64,000 bases of DNA from Angustibacter luteus. GTDB lineage: Bacteria > Actinomycetota > Actinomycetes > Actinomycetales > Angustibacteraceae. The position numbers and the translations under genes are program-made. How positions within the stretch are numbered: the stretch's first letter is position 1; every line of letters begins with the position of its first letter. Location: NCBI RefSeq assembly GCF_039541115.1, contig NZ_BAABFP010000007.1, forward strand, positions 124,001 to 188,000. Direction: 5' to 3'. Positions 8,585-17,645 of the stretch are shown piece by piece. The notes beneath the pieces were generated by a model, which was not told the DNA's origin, made no database searches, and saw only the letters and a program-made list of their open reading frames with translations.

Positions 8585-10429
8585 TTGAACATCGAGCTGG
8601 TCCGGCTTTCGGTCGTGCTCGGCCTGGTGGCTGTGGTCTACCTGGCCGTGGCCGCCTACGTGTGGCAGCACCGGCGGGCCGCCGGGGGGCGCGCCCTGAC
8701 CGTGCTGCTGCTGTCGGCCGGGATCTGGACGATCTGCAACGCCGTCGAGGTCGCCCTGCCCGATCCCGCGGACCAGATCGTCTGGGGCGATATCAAGTAC
8801 ATCGGCATCGTCACCCTGCCGCCCGCCCTGCTCGTGTTCGCGCTCGAGTACACCGGCCGGGTCCGCCGGGTCAGCGGCGCGCTGCTCGCCCTGCTCGCGG
8901 TCGAGCCGGTGGTGGTGCTCACCGCGCTCACGGTCCCGCAGACCCACGACCTGGTCCGCTCCCTGCCGGCCGACGCGCACGTCGGTGAGTACGCCGTCGC
9001 GGTCGCCGGCCCGCTGTTCTGGGTGCACGCGCTGTACAGCTACGCGCTGGTGGTGGTGGCCATCGGGCTCATCGTGGTTGCCACCCTGGCGGTCACCCGG
9101 CGCCAGCTCGGCGCCTGGCTCCTGATCGCCTCGTGCGTGCTGCCCGTCGTGCTGAACATCGCCTACAACGTCGGCTTCGACGAGTACTTCCCGGCCGACC
9201 CGACGCCGATCGGCTTCAGCATCGCCGGCTTCGTGCTGGTCTGGGGCTTCTTCCGGTTCAAGCTGTCCGACCTGGTGCAGATGGGTCGCCGTCAGGTCGT
9301 CGAGCAGATCCCGGACTCCGTCCTGGTGCTCGACCTGCACGGCCGGATCGTGGACGCCAACCCGTCGGCCACCCGGTTGACCGGTCGCCGCGGGCACGCG
9401 CTAATCGGACGCCGGGTGCTCGACGTGCTGACCCAGCTGACCGCACTGCTGGAGACCACCCCGGTCGAGGAGTCGACGTCGGGCACCTGCCGGGCCACGG
9501 GGCCGGACGGCGTCGTCGACCTCTCGGTGACCGTCAGCCCGCTGCCCGGTGGCGGCGAGCCGCCGTCCGGTCGCCTGGTCGTGCTGCGCGACGTCACCCA
9601 GCAGCGGGACGTCGAGCGCCGCCTGCGCGAGCTGGTGACCGAGCGCACGGGCATCATCGAGACCCTGCGCCGAGGCCTCTACCCGTTGCGGCTGCCCGAG
9701 ATCCCGGGTCTGGAGGTCGCCGCGACCCTGGACCCCGCGGAGGCCGAGACCAGCATCGGCGGTGACTTCCTGGACGTCCGGTCGATCGGCTCGGGTCGCT
9801 GGGCCCTGATGCTCGGCGACGTGGTCGGCAAGGGCGCCGGGGCGGCGACGCTGACCGCGCTCGCCCGGCACACCACCATCGCGCTGACGGGTCTGGGCTG
9901 GCTGCCGTCGAGGGTGCTGGAGCGGGTCAGCCACGCGATCGCCGAGGACGACTCGGGTGGCGAGGCGGGACAGGAGGTCCGCTTCTGCACGATGGCGTTG
10001 GCCACGGTGGAACCGGGGGAGGACTCGGCCGAGGTGCTGCTGTCCCTCGGTGGGCACCCGCGACCGATGTTCGTCACAGACCGCGGCGTGGTCACCGAGG
10101 TCGGGGTGCCGGGCAGCCTGCTGGGCGTGATCGACGACCCGGAGCTGCACGACGTCCGGCTCGGGTTGCGCGCGGGCGAGGCCCTGGTGATGTTCAGTGA
10201 CGGGGTGACCGAGGCGCGCCGCGGCGCCGACGCCTTCGGCGAGCAGCGGCTGATCGAGCTGCTGTCCCGGCTGGCCGGCACGCCGGCGGCCCACATCGTG
10301 CACGAGGTGGTGTCGGCCGTCCGGGCCTTCTCGGCGCAGGAGGAGCACCGTGACGACGTCGCCGTGCTGGTCCTGGCCATCCCCGGCGCGGCCGCCACCC
10401 CGGCGTCGGCCAACCCCGCTGCTGGCTAG
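8585..10429 (+). CDS. Membrane-bound SpoIIE-type serine phosphatase with 7TM and PAS domains
   Basis: Predicted signalling phosphatase, 614 residues. Residues 1-225 form about seven membrane helices typical of the histidine-kinase N-terminal 7TM sensor region. Residues ~240-350 are a PAS-like domain (starting QIPDSVLVLDLHGRIVDANPSA), followed by a short coiled coil. Residues ~375-600 are a PP2C/SpoIIE domain with GGDFLDV, LGDVVGKGAGAA, LGGHPRPM and SDGVTEAR metal-site motifs. Such enzymes usually dephosphorylate anti-sigma-factor antagonists. No anti-sigma or antagonist gene is adjacent, so the partner is unknown. The start is TTG, chosen for the GGGAGGGG site seven bases upstream. The 3' end overlaps the convergent PfkB gene by 4 bp. 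Confidence 0.88.
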   Translation: MNIELVRLSVVLGLVAVVYLAVAAYVWQHRRAAGGRALTVLLLSAGIWTICNAVEVALPDPADQIVWGDIKYIGIVTLPPALLVFALEYTGRVRRVSGALLALLAVEPVVVLTALTVPQTHDLVRSLPADAHVGEYAVAVAGPLFWVHALYSYALVVVAIGLIVVATLAVTRRQLGAWLLIASCVLPVVLNIAYNVGFDEYFPADPTPIGFSIAGFVLVWGFFRFKLSDLVQMGRRQVVEQIPDSVLVLDLHGRIVDANPSATRLTGRRGHALIGRRVLDVLTQLTALLETTPVEESTSGTCRATGPDGVVDLSVTVSPLPGGGEPPSGRLVVLRDVTQQRDVERRLRELVTERTGIIETLRRGLYPLRLPEIPGLEVAATLDPAEAETSIGGDFLDVRSIGSGRWALMLGDVVGKGAGAATLTALARHTTIALTGLGWLPSRVLERVSHAIAEDDSGGEAGQEVRFCTMALATVEPGEDSAEVLLSLGGHPRPMFVTDRGVVTEVGVPGSLLGVIDDPELHDVRLGLRAGEALVMFSDGVTEARRGADAFGEQRLIELLSRLAGTPAAHIVHEVVSAVRAFSAQEEHRDDVAVLVLAIPGAAATPASANPAAG

Positions 10430-11412
10430 CTGATCTCGCCGACCTCGATCTCGCCGTCGGCAATCTCACTGCGGCGCGGGGGGTTCGAGCCGGCCCGGCC
10501 GCAGGTGATGGACGACGTCAGGGTGGCTCGGTGCAGCGCGCTCACGAGGACGTCGACCTCGGCTGCTCGCAGCGCCGGGCCGCGACCGCGACCCAGCAGC
10601 CCGGCATCCGCCAAGCCGGAGAGCAGCCCGGACATGAACGAGTCCCCGGCGCCCACCGTGTCGATGACCTGGACCCGTTGCGGGGCAACGGTGATCGCGG
10701 ACGACGGGTCCGCCGACCGCCAGGCGCTCGCGCCGTCGCCGCCGCGGGTCACCACGACCAGGGCCGGCCCGGCGGCGGCCCAGCGGGCACCCACCTGCTG
10801 CACGCTCGACCCCGGGTAGAGCCACTCGAGGTCCTCCTCGCTGGCCTTGACGATGTCGCTGCCGGACACCAGCGCCTCGACCCCCGGCCGTACGGCGTCC
10901 GCGCCGCCCATGATCTGCGGACGCAGGTTCGGGTCGAAGGACGTCGTGACGCCGGCCGCGTGGGCGGCGTGCACGGCGACCTGCACGGCGGCCGAGCCGG
11001 GCGCCAGCGCGGCGCCGATGGAGCCGGTGTGCAGGTGGTCGGCGCCCGAGACGTCGAGCGGAGGCAGGTCCCACACCAGGTCGAACACGTACCGCGCGGA
11101 GCCCGCGGCGTCCAAGGTCGCCGTCGCCGTGGACGTCCGCGACCGCGACGCCCACCCCTGGGCCAGGTGCACGCCGTCCTCGTCGAGCGCCGCCCGCACC
11201 AGGGCGCCGTCCGCGTCCTGCCCGACGCGGGTGGCGAAGGTGACCGTGTGCCCGAGCCGGGCCAGGCCGATCGCCACGTTCGCGGGACTGCCGCCGACGT
11301 GCCGCTCGACCGGTGGGACGACGCCGTCCCGCTCGGGCCGCACGACGACGTCCACCAGGGCCTCGCCGACCACGAGCAGCGGGGTCCCTACCGGGGGTTG
11401 GAGCGCAGCCAC
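10426..11412 (-). CDS. PfkB-family carbohydrate kinase (fructokinase-like)
   Basis: ATP-dependent sugar kinase, probably fructokinase-like, 328 residues. Both family signatures are present: GGSPANVAIGLARLG at 40-54 and DTVGAGDSFMSGLL at 251-264, with Asp257 as catalytic base. DPNLRP at 160-165 is also typical of fructokinase/KdgK members. The GTG at 11412 was chosen because it gives the standard N-terminus (LLVVGEALVD). It overlaps the upstream peroxiredoxin gene by 25 bp, so the two are likely cotranscribed. The substrate cannot be read from sequence. Confidence 0.88.
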   Translation of the reverse strand: MAALQPPVGTPLLVVGEALVDVVVRPERDGVVPPVERHVGGSPANVAIGLARLGHTVTFATRVGQDADGALVRAALDEDGVHLAQGWASRSRTSTATATLDAAGSARYVFDLVWDLPPLDVSGADHLHTGSIGAALAPGSAAVQVAVHAAHAAGVTTSFDPNLRPQIMGGADAVRPGVEALVSGSDIVKASEEDLEWLYPGSSVQQVGARWAAAGPALVVVTRGGDGASAWRSADPSSAITVAPQRVQVIDTVGAGDSFMSGLLSGLADAGLLGRGRGPALRAAEVDVLVSALHRATLTSSITCGRAGSNPPRRSEIADGEIEVGEIS

Positions 11413-11981
11413 GCCAGCACCTCCGCCGTGTGCGAGTCCGGCGGGAACACCGGGTAGAACGCGTGGGCGACGACACCGTCGTCCAGCACCAGGGTGAGCC
11501 GTCGCAGCAGCACCTGCCCGGCCGCCTCGAACGTGGGAAGCCGCAGCGCCTGGGTGAAGGCCAGGTCGTGGTCGGACAGCAGCCGGTACGGCAGGTGCAG
11601 CCGCTGCACGGCCTCCTGCTGGTACGCCGTGGTCTGCGTCGACAGGCCGAACACGTGGTCCGCGCCGGCGGCCAGCAGGTCGCCGACGTGGTCGCGGATG
11701 TCGCACGCCTGCGGGGTGCACCCCCGGGCGCCGGGGATCGCGTCCCAGTCCGCCACCAGCGGCGCCTCCCCCGGCACGCCGGTGCGCGGGTAGCCGAAGA
11801 CCACGGAACGACCCGGCAGCCGGGCCAGGTCGACGCTGCCGCCACCGGTCGAGCCCAGCGCGAGCCCGGGCACCGGGCAGGACGCGAGGTGGTCAGCCGC
11901 CCCGTCGTCCGGCGGGACGGGCAGACCCGCGGGCAGCTGGCCCGGCTCGTAACCCGGCAGCGGGCCTGCGTCGGTGGCCAC
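11388..11981 (-). CDS. Peroxiredoxin (AhpC/TSA-BCP type)
   Basis: Thiol peroxidase reducing peroxides, 197 residues. The peroxidatic Cys88 lies in GCTPQACDIRD, and Cys93 five residues on is the partner position used by BCP-type atypical two-cysteine enzymes. A usual PxxxT(S)xxC start is replaced by PGARGCTP. The N-terminal 45 residues are an extension with Cys35. It is followed by pfkB (25-bp overlap) and preceded by glpX after 3 bp, so the three genes look like one operon. Confidence 0.85.
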   Translation of the reverse strand: MATDAGPLPGYEPGQLPAGLPVPPDDGAADHLASCPVPGLALGSTGGGSVDLARLPGRSVVFGYPRTGVPGEAPLVADWDAIPGARGCTPQACDIRDHVGDLLAAGADHVFGLSTQTTAYQQEAVQRLHLPYRLLSDHDLAFTQALRLPTFEAAGQVLLRRLTLVLDDGVVAHAFYPVFPPDSHTAEVLAWLRSNPR

Positions 11982-11984
11982 GAC

Positions 11985-13031
11985 TCAGCGTCCGTGCTCG
12001 AAGTCCACCGAGCTGTAGGCGCGCAGCTTGCTCAGCCGGTGGTGGCTCTCGATCACCCGGATGGTGCCGCTCTTGGAGCGCATCACCAGCGAGTGCGTGG
12101 TCGCGCCACCCGCCCGGTAGCGCACCCCGCGCAGCAGCTCGCCGTCCGTGATCCCCGTCGCCACGAAGAACACGTTGTCACCGCTGACCAGGTCGTCGGT
12201 GTGCAGGACGCGGTCCAGGTCGTGCCCGGCGTCCAGGGCGCGCTGGCGCTCGGCGTCGTCCTTGGGCCACAGCCGGCCCTGGATCGTGCCGCCCAGGCAC
12301 TTGATCGCGCACGCCGAGATGATGCCCTCAGGGGTGCCGCCGACCCCGAGCAGCAGGTCGACCCCGGTGTCCGGGCGGGCCGCCATGATCGCGCCCGCCA
12401 CGTCTCCGTCCGAGATCAGCCGGATCCGGGCGCCGGTGGCCCGGACCTCCTCGATGAGCTGCTGGTGCCGGGGACGGTCGAGGATCACCACCGTGACGTC
12501 CTCGGGCTCCTCGTTCTTCGCCTTCGCCACCCGCGCGATGTTCTCCGCGACCGGGGCGGTGATGTCGACGACGTCGGCCGCCTCCGGACCGGTCACCAGC
12601 TTGTCCATGTAGAACACGGCGCTCGGGTCGTACATCGCGCCGCGCTCGGCGACTGCGAGGACGGCGATGGCGCTCGGCTGGCCGTTCGCGGTCAGGCTCG
12701 TCCCGTCGATCGGGTCGACCGCCACGTCGCAGTCCGCGCCGGTCCCGTCGCCGACCCGCTCGCCGTTGAACAGCATCGGCGCGTCGTCCTTCTCGCCCTC
12801 GCCGATCACCACGACGCCGTTCATCGACACGGTGCCGATCAGCTTGCGCATCGCGTTGACCGCGGCCCCGTCGGCGCCGTTCTTGTCGCCACGGCCCACC
12901 CAGCGACCGCCGGCCATCGCCGCTGCCTCGGTGACCCGGACGAGCTCGAGGGCCAGGTTGCGGTCCGGCTCCTCGGCGGACACGCGCAGGCTCTCCGGCA
13001 GCGTGCCCGCGGTGGTCGGCTCGTCGGGCAT
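11985..13031 (-). CDS. glpX: Class II fructose-1,6-bisphosphatase
   Basis: Gluconeogenic enzyme hydrolysing fructose 1,6-bisphosphate to fructose 6-phosphate; the main FBPase of actinobacteria. 348 residues, normal for GlpX. Metal- and substrate-binding motifs are visible: [35 protein letters not shown] and GVGGTPEG. The ATG at 13031 is used because AGGAG lies just upstream; the frame is open for 20 more codons that look non-coding. Only 3 bp separate it from the downstream peroxiredoxin gene. Confidence 0.96.
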   Translation of the reverse strand: MPDEPTTAGTLPESLRVSAEEPDRNLALELVRVTEAAAMAGGRWVGRGDKNGADGAAVNAMRKLIGTVSMNGVVVIGEGEKDDAPMLFNGERVGDGTGADCDVAVDPIDGTSLTANGQPSAIAVLAVAERGAMYDPSAVFYMDKLVTGPEAADVVDITAPVAENIARVAKAKNEEPEDVTVVILDRPRHQQLIEEVRATGARIRLISDGDVAGAIMAARPDTGVDLLLGVGGTPEGIISACAIKCLGGTIQGRLWPKDDAERQRALDAGHDLDRVLHTDDLVSGDNVFFVATGITDGELLRGVRYRAGGATTHSLVMRSKSGTIRVIESHHRLSKLRAYSSVDFEHGR

Positions 13032-13100
13032 GGTTCTCCTCGCGTGGGGCCGTGCGGCGGGGGCGGGTGCAGCGACGACTCTATCGGTCACCGAGCCTGT

Positions 13101-13160
13101 TCAGCCGCCCGGTCAGCCGCGCGGTCAGCCGCCTGGTCAGCCGCCCGGTCAGCCGGGTGG
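13101..13160 (-). repeat. 12-bp tandem repeat (5 copies) carrying the DUF4245 stop codon
   Basis: Five consecutive 12-bp units of the form TCAGCCGCCCGG on the + strand begin at 13101, 13113, 13125, 13137 and 13149. On the coding (reverse) strand each unit contains TGA. Because 12 is a multiple of 3, the DUF4245 stop (13149-13151) is followed in frame by four more stops spaced 12 nt apart. Unit differences are 1-3 bases. Confidence 0.9.
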
Positions 13161-13745
13161 GCGCAGGCTCTCGGCCAGCAGCGTCAGGTCGTCGAACGGC
13201 GCGGTGCCGGTCACGATCGTGGTCACCGCGTCCCGGGTGTGCACCAGGCTGTTCTGGTTGGCGCGACCGCCCGCGTAACGCTGCCACGTCTCGCCGTCGA
13301 TCTGCTGGGTGCCGACCTTGGGCGCCCGGTTCGTCTGCTGGGACAGCCACTCGTCCGGCGCGTCCTTGCCCTGCTCGAGCGCGGCGTACTGCTGCTGCGG
13401 GGTCTGGTACCCCGCGTGCCAGGTCACCACCTGGGCCGTCGAGCGCGTCGTGCGCACGCTCGTCGCCCTCCACCCGTCCGGCAGACCCACCGGCACGGAC
13501 GGGGTGAACTCCACCTGGGACGCCGCGGCGCGGGCCCCCAGCGGGACGTCGACCGGCGGCTGGGTGACCTGGTTGACCCGAGGCACGATCAGCACCAGCA
13601 CGAACGCGATGCCCACGACCACCAGCAGGGACAGCACCATCGACGTCCACGGCGCCCGGGCGCGGCGCAGGCGCTTGTGCGCCGCCAGCTCCGCCGCCTG
13701 GTCGAGCTCGCTGCGGGTCTCGCTCACGGGTCCGGACTCACTCAC
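13149..13745 (-). CDS. DUF4245 membrane-anchored protein
   Basis: Function unknown. The 198 residues have a charged cytoplasmic start (1-33), one membrane helix at about 35-55 ([19 protein letters not shown]) and an extracytoplasmic C-terminal domain of ~140 residues with the conserved [10 protein letters not shown] segment. This matches DUF4245, a family found next to glpX in many actinobacteria. The start overlaps the end of xseB by 8 bp, suggesting cotranscription after exonuclease VII. Its 3' end lies in a 12-bp tandem repeat that multiplies the stop codon. Confidence 0.85.
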   Translation of the reverse strand: MSESGPVSETRSELDQAAELAAHKRLRRARAPWTSMVLSLLVVVGIAFVLVLIVPRVNQVTQPPVDVPLGARAAASQVEFTPSVPVGLPDGWRATSVRTTRSTAQVVTWHAGYQTPQQQYAALEQGKDAPDEWLSQQTNRAPKVGTQQIDGETWQRYAGGRANQNSLVHTRDAVTTIVTGTAPFDDLTLLAESLRPPG

Positions 13746-13977
13746 TGCTGGAGCCCGACCGCTCGCGGGCGGCGTCGAGGCGCTCGCGGGCCCCGTCCAG
13801 CCAGGCCTGGCAGCGCTGGGCCAGGGCCTCGCCGCGCTCCCAGAGCTCGAGGGACTGCTCGAGGCTCGCCCCGCCGGCCTCCAGCTGGCGCACGACGTCC
13901 ACCAGCTCGTCCCGGGCCTGCTCGTAGGTCAGCGCATCGGTGTCGGGCGCGGCGGCGTCCGGCTGCTTCTTGGGCAC
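13738..13977 (-). CDS. xseB: Exodeoxyribonuclease VII small subunit
   Basis: Small helical subunit that binds the XseA catalytic subunit; together they degrade single-stranded DNA to short oligonucleotides. 79 residues, normal for the family, with the signature [21 protein letters not shown] and the [15 protein letters not shown] helix. It lies 58 bp after xseA on the same strand, and its 3' end overlaps the DUF4245 start by 8 bp. Confidence 0.95.
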   Translation of the reverse strand: MPKKQPDAAAPDTDALTYEQARDELVDVVRQLEAGGASLEQSLELWERGEALAQRCQAWLDGARERLDAARERSGSSSE

Positions 13978-14017
13978 GACGTGACCCTAACCTGCACCGG
14001 GGACAGCCCTCACCTTC

Positions 14018-14041
14018 GACCGCTCAGCCGACCGCTCAGTC
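14018..14041 (-). repeat. 12-bp direct repeat (2 copies) carrying the xseA stop codon
   Basis: GACCGCTCAGCC at 14018-14029 is repeated with one change at 14030-14041. On the reverse strand this places a second TGA (14024-14026) in frame 12 nt after the xseA stop (14036-14038), the same arrangement as at the DUF4245 end. Confidence 0.75.
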
Positions 14042-15271
14042 AGCGGTGGCGGCGATCTCCCCGGCCGCGACCCGCAGTCGCAGCGCGTCACCGGTGGCCA
14101 CCTCGTCGGGGGAGCGGACGACGACCCCGTCGGCGCGCTGCACGACCGCGTAGCCGCGGTCGAGGGTGGCCTGCGGCGACAGCGAGCGCACCTGGACGGC
14201 GAGGTGGCGCACGGCGTCCCCGGCCCGGTCGAGCCGGCCACCCAGCGCGCGTCGGGCCCGCTGCACGGCGGACTCCACCTCGTCCAGCCGGACGTCGACC
14301 AGCACCTCCGGGTTCGCGAGCACCGGACGGGAGCGCAGCGCCGACAGCGTCGCCTGCTCTCGGTCGATCCGGTGCACGACGGCCCGGTGCAGCCGCTCCT
14401 GCGCGTTCGCGAGCGCGGCGAGCTGCTCGCCGACGTCCGGGACGACCAGCCGGCCGGCGTCGGTGGGGGTGGAGGCGCGCACGTCGGCCACGAGGTCGAG
14501 CAGCGGGGTGTCGACCTCGTGGCCGATCGCGCTGACCACGGGCGTGCGGGCGCTCGCGACGGCCCGGACGAGGGCCTCGTTGCTGAACGGCAGCAGGTCC
14601 TCCAGCGAGCCGCCGCCCCGTGCGATGACGATGACGTCGACGTCCGGCTCGTCGTCCAGCTCGAGCAGGGCGGCCCGCACCTCGCTGACCGCGTTCGGGC
14701 CCTGCACGGCGACCTCGCGCAGCGCGAACTCGACGGCCGGCCAGCGGCGGCGGGCGTTCTCGACCACGTCGCGCTCGGCGGCGCTCGCGCGGCCGGTGAC
14801 CAGGCCGACCCGGCGGGGGAGGAAGGGCAGCGGCTTCTTGCGGTCGGCCGACAGCAGCCCCTCGGCGGCCAGCAGGCGCTTGAGGTGCTCGACCCGGGCG
14901 AGGAGCTCGCCGACCCCGACGGGCCGGATCGCGTCGGCGTTCAGCTGCAGCGTCCCGCGCTTGACCCAGAAGTCGGGCTTGGCGTGCACGACGACCCGTG
15001 CGCCGTCGACGAGGTCGGCTCCGAGGCCGTCCAGCACGCGCACGCTGGTGGTGACGGGGAGCGAGAAGTCGACGTCGGCGTCCCGCAGGGTGAGGAACGC
15101 CACGCTCTGACCGGGTCGACGGGTCAGCTGCACCACCTGGCCCTCGATCCAGACGGGCGGCATCTTGGCCACGTACTCGGCCATCTTCGTGCTCAGCAGC
15201 CGCACCGGCCACGGGTGCTCGGCGGTGGTCTCGCGGGCGAACTCCGGCACCCGGCGTGGCTGGTCGCTCAC
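14036..15271 (-). CDS. xseA: Exodeoxyribonuclease VII large subunit
   Basis: Catalytic subunit of exonuclease VII, 411 residues. It has an N-terminal OB-fold ([16 protein letters not shown], around 40-130), then the nuclease core with [35 protein letters not shown] and the [29 protein letters not shown] segment. A coiled-coil stretch and a short C-terminal tail with DRGYAVV follow. The 62-bp spacer to divergent ispH holds both promoters. A stop-codon-duplicating repeat follows the gene. Confidence 0.95.
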   Translation of the reverse strand: MSDQPRRVPEFARETTAEHPWPVRLLSTKMAEYVAKMPPVWIEGQVVQLTRRPGQSVAFLTLRDADVDFSLPVTTSVRVLDGLGADLVDGARVVVHAKPDFWVKRGTLQLNADAIRPVGVGELLARVEHLKRLLAAEGLLSADRKKPLPFLPRRVGLVTGRASAAERDVVENARRRWPAVEFALREVAVQGPNAVSEVRAALLELDDEPDVDVIVIARGGGSLEDLLPFSNEALVRAVASARTPVVSAIGHEVDTPLLDLVADVRASTPTDAGRLVVPDVGEQLAALANAQERLHRAVVHRIDREQATLSALRSRPVLANPEVLVDVRLDEVESAVQRARRALGGRLDRAGDAVRHLAVQVRSLSPQATLDRGYAVVQRADGVVVRSPDEVATGDALRLRVAAGEIAATAD

Positions 15272-15321
15272 CCGGCCACCCTACGCAGGGCCGCTCGGAC
15301 GGCGCGGCGCCGTGTGGCACC

Positions 15322-15327
15322 TACGAT
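15322..15327 (+). promoter_or_regulatory. -10 element of ispH, leaderless
   Basis: TACGAT ends 6 nt before the GTG at 15334, with no ribosome-binding site between, so the transcript probably starts at or next to the start codon. Confidence 0.6.
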
Positions 15328-15333
15328 GGACGG

Positions 15334-16329
15334 GTGACTGAACCGAGGAAGCGTGTGCTGCTCGCCGCCCCCCGTGGCTACTGCGCCGGGGTCGACCGCG
15401 CCGTCGTCGCGGTGGAGAAGGCGCTCGACCTCTACGGTGCGCCCGTCTACGTGCGCAAGCAGATCGTGCACAACAAGCACGTCGTGATGACGCTCGAGAA
15501 GCGTGGCGCGATCTTCGTGGACGAGACCGACGAGGTCCCCGAGGGCGCGACCGTGGTGTTCTCGGCGCACGGGGTGGCTCCGTCGGTGCACGAGGAGGCG
15601 GCTCGGCTGTCGCTCAAGACGATCGACGCGACCTGCCCGCTGGTGACCAAGGTGCACCACGAGGCCGTCCGGTTCGCCGCCGACGACTTCGACATCCTGC
15701 TGATCGGTCACGAGGGTCACGAGGAGGTCGTGGGCACCGCGGGGGAGGCCCCGGCGCACATCCAGCTCGTCGACGGCCCGGACGACGTCCCCAACGTGAA
15801 CGTGCGCGACCCCGAGCGGGTGGTGTGGCTGTCCCAGACGACGCTGTCGGTGGACGAGACGATGGAGACGGTGCGCCGGCTGCGCGAGCGCTTCCCGGCC
15901 CTGCAGGACCCGCCCAGCGACGACATCTGCTACGCCACCCAGAACCGTCAGGTGGCCGTGAAGCAGATCGCTCCGCAGGTGGACCTGATGATCGTGGTGG
16001 GGTCGACGAACTCGTCGAACTCGGTGCGCCTGGTCGAGGTCGCCATCGAGCACGGCTCGAAGGACGGGCACCTCGTGGACTACGCCGACGAGATCGACGA
16101 GGCCTGGCTGGACGGCGTGACGTCGGTGGGTCTGACCAGCGGCGCCAGCGTGCCCGAGGTGCTGGTCCGCGACGTCCTGCTGTGGTTGGCCGAGCGCGGG
16201 TACGGCGAGGTCGACGAGGTCGTGTCGGCGCAGGAGAGCCTGCTGTTCTCGCTGCCGCGCGAGCTGCGCCGCGACCTCAAGGCCGCCGAGGCCGCAAAGG
16301 CCGCCAAGGGCGCCGACGCGCTCACCTGA
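15334..16329 (+). CDS. ispH: 4-hydroxy-3-methylbut-2-enyl diphosphate reductase
   Basis: Last enzyme of the MEP isoprenoid pathway, reducing HMBPP to IPP and DMAPP with a 4Fe-4S cluster. 331 residues. The three cluster cysteines are Cys17 (PRGYCAGV), Cys101 (DATCPLVTK) and Cys199 ([10 protein letters not shown]). The conserved [20 protein letters not shown] and TSGASVPE segments are present. The GTG start at 15334 follows a leaderless -10. The 3' end is convergent with rmuC, and a tandem repeat lies between them. Confidence 0.97.
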   Translation: MTEPRKRVLLAAPRGYCAGVDRAVVAVEKALDLYGAPVYVRKQIVHNKHVVMTLEKRGAIFVDETDEVPEGATVVFSAHGVAPSVHEEAARLSLKTIDATCPLVTKVHHEAVRFAADDFDILLIGHEGHEEVVGTAGEAPAHIQLVDGPDDVPNVNVRDPERVVWLSQTTLSVDETMETVRRLRERFPALQDPPSDDICYATQNRQVAVKQIAPQVDLMIVVGSTNSSNSVRLVEVAIEHGSKDGHLVDYADEIDEAWLDGVTSVGLTSGASVPEVLVRDVLLWLAERGYGEVDEVVSAQESLLFSLPRELRRDLKAAEAAKAAKGADALT

Positions 16330-16350
16330 GTCGCGCTCCTCCCGCGTCGC

Positions 16351-16398
16351 GTTCATCCAGCGTCGCGTTCATCCAGCGTCGCGTTCATCCAGCGTCGC
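16351..16398 (-). repeat. 16-bp tandem repeat (3 copies) carrying the rmuC stop codon
   Basis: GTTCATCCAGCGTCGC occurs three times without change at 16351, 16367 and 16383. On the reverse strand each copy contains TGA. The rmuC stop (16385-16387) lies in the first copy read, and because 16 is not a multiple of 3 the next two TGAs fall in the other two frames, closing all three. Confidence 0.9.
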
Positions 16399-17578
16399 GG
16401 GCGGCCCTGCGGGCCGAGGACTCCGCCGTCGTCCCGTTGACCAGGTCGGTGTCGTCCAGCAGCAGCTCGACCGCGGTCAGCGTCCGCGGCGTCGCCTCAA
16501 CCGGGGGCACGGTCTCGAGCGGGTCGTCCGTGAGGTCCAGGTCGTTCATCCGTCGTGCGGTGACCAGCACCCGGCGTTCGAGCGTGCCGACCAGGGCGTT
16601 GTAGTCCTCGACGGCCCGGTGCAGGGTGCGGCCGAGCTTGACCGAGTGGCTGCCCAGGGTGCCCAGGCGCGCGTACAGCTCCTTGCCGACCTCGAACAGC
16701 TCGCGGGCGTTGCCGGACAACGCGTCCTGCTGCCAGGTGTACGCGACGGTCCGCAGCAGAGCCAGCAGCGTCGCCGGTGAGGCGAGCACCACCCGGCGCG
16801 CCATCGCGGCCTCGTGCAGGCCGGGGTCGGCGTCCAGCGCCGCGGCCAGGATCGCGTCGCCCGGCACGAAGCACACGACCATCTCGGGCGTGGGGGTGAA
16901 GGCCTGCCAGTAGGCGCGCGCCGCCAGCACGTCGACGTGCCCGCGCAGCGCTCGCGCGTGGGCCTGCAGCAGCCGCCGCCGGTCCGCGTCGTCCTCGACG
17001 GCCCCGGCGTCCAGGAACGCCGTCAGCGGTGCCTTCGAGTCGACGACGAGCTGCTTGCCGCCCGGCAGCCGCACCACGAGGTCGGGGCGCAGCTGCCCGC
17101 CGTCCGGGCCCGAGGCACTGGCCTGCTCGACGAAGTCGACCCGAGCCAGCATGCCGGCGTGCTCGACCACGCGCCGCAGCTGCGTCTCACCCCAGGTGCC
17201 CCGGGTGTTCGACGAGCGGAGTGCGCCGGCCAGCGCGGCCGTCTGCGTCCGCAGCGCCTCACCGGACGCCGCGACCGCGAGGAGCTGCTCGTCCAGCCGC
17301 GCGTACTGCTCGACCCGGTCGCGTTCCAGCACGCCGACCTGACGCTCGACCCGGGTCAGGCTGTCCCGCAACGGCCCCAGCACGGCGGCGAGCTCACGGT
17401 CCTGGCTGGTCGCGGCCTCGAGGTCGATCACCCGCTGGCGCAGCAGGTCGCGCTCGGCTGTCGTACCGGCCGTGCGCACCCGGGCCCAGGTGCGGGCGGC
17501 GAGCACGCCGACGACCCCGCCGAGGGCGAGGCCGACGAGCAGCGCGAGCAGGGTCCCGTGATCCATGTGGATCACCAT
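16385..17578 (-). CDS. rmuC: DNA recombination protein RmuC
   Basis: RmuC-family protein with a predicted PD-(D/E)XK-like nuclease fold, thought to limit DNA rearrangement; biochemical role poorly known. About 397 residues: an N-terminal membrane helix (about 8-28), a coiled-coil region to ~130, then the core with NTRGTWGETQLRRVVEHAGM, QLRPDLVVRLPGGKQLVVDSKAPL and the PGDAILAAAL segment. Two in-frame ATGs, 17578 and 17566, are possible; neither has a strong ribosome-binding site, and the longer is listed. Divergent from the methyltransferase gene at 17646. Its end carries the 16-bp stop-codon repeat. Confidence 0.9.
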   Translation of the reverse strand: MVIHMDHGTLLALLVGLALGGVVGVLAARTWARVRTAGTTAERDLLRQRVIDLEAATSQDRELAAVLGPLRDSLTRVERQVGVLERDRVEQYARLDEQLLAVAASGEALRTQTAALAGALRSSNTRGTWGETQLRRVVEHAGMLARVDFVEQASASGPDGGQLRPDLVVRLPGGKQLVVDSKAPLTAFLDAGAVEDDADRRRLLQAHARALRGHVDVLAARAYWQAFTPTPEMVVCFVPGDAILAAALDADPGLHEAAMARRVVLASPATLLALLRTVAYTWQQDALSGNARELFEVGKELYARLGTLGSHSVKLGRTLHRAVEDYNALVGTLERRVLVTARRMNDLDLTDDPLETVPPVEATPRTLTAVELLLDDTDLVNGTTAESSARRAARDAG

Positions 17579-17632
17579 GACAGCGGCCACCGACAAGGCG
17601 CCGTCGCCACGCGGTGCGCGCATGCCGCTCCG

Positions 17633-17638
17633 TAGGCT
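17633..17638 (+). promoter_or_regulatory. -10 element of the methyltransferase gene, leaderless
   Basis: TAGGCT ends 7 nt before the ATG at 17646 with no Shine-Dalgarno in the gap. Confidence 0.55.
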
Positions 17639-17645
17639 GCCCAGC

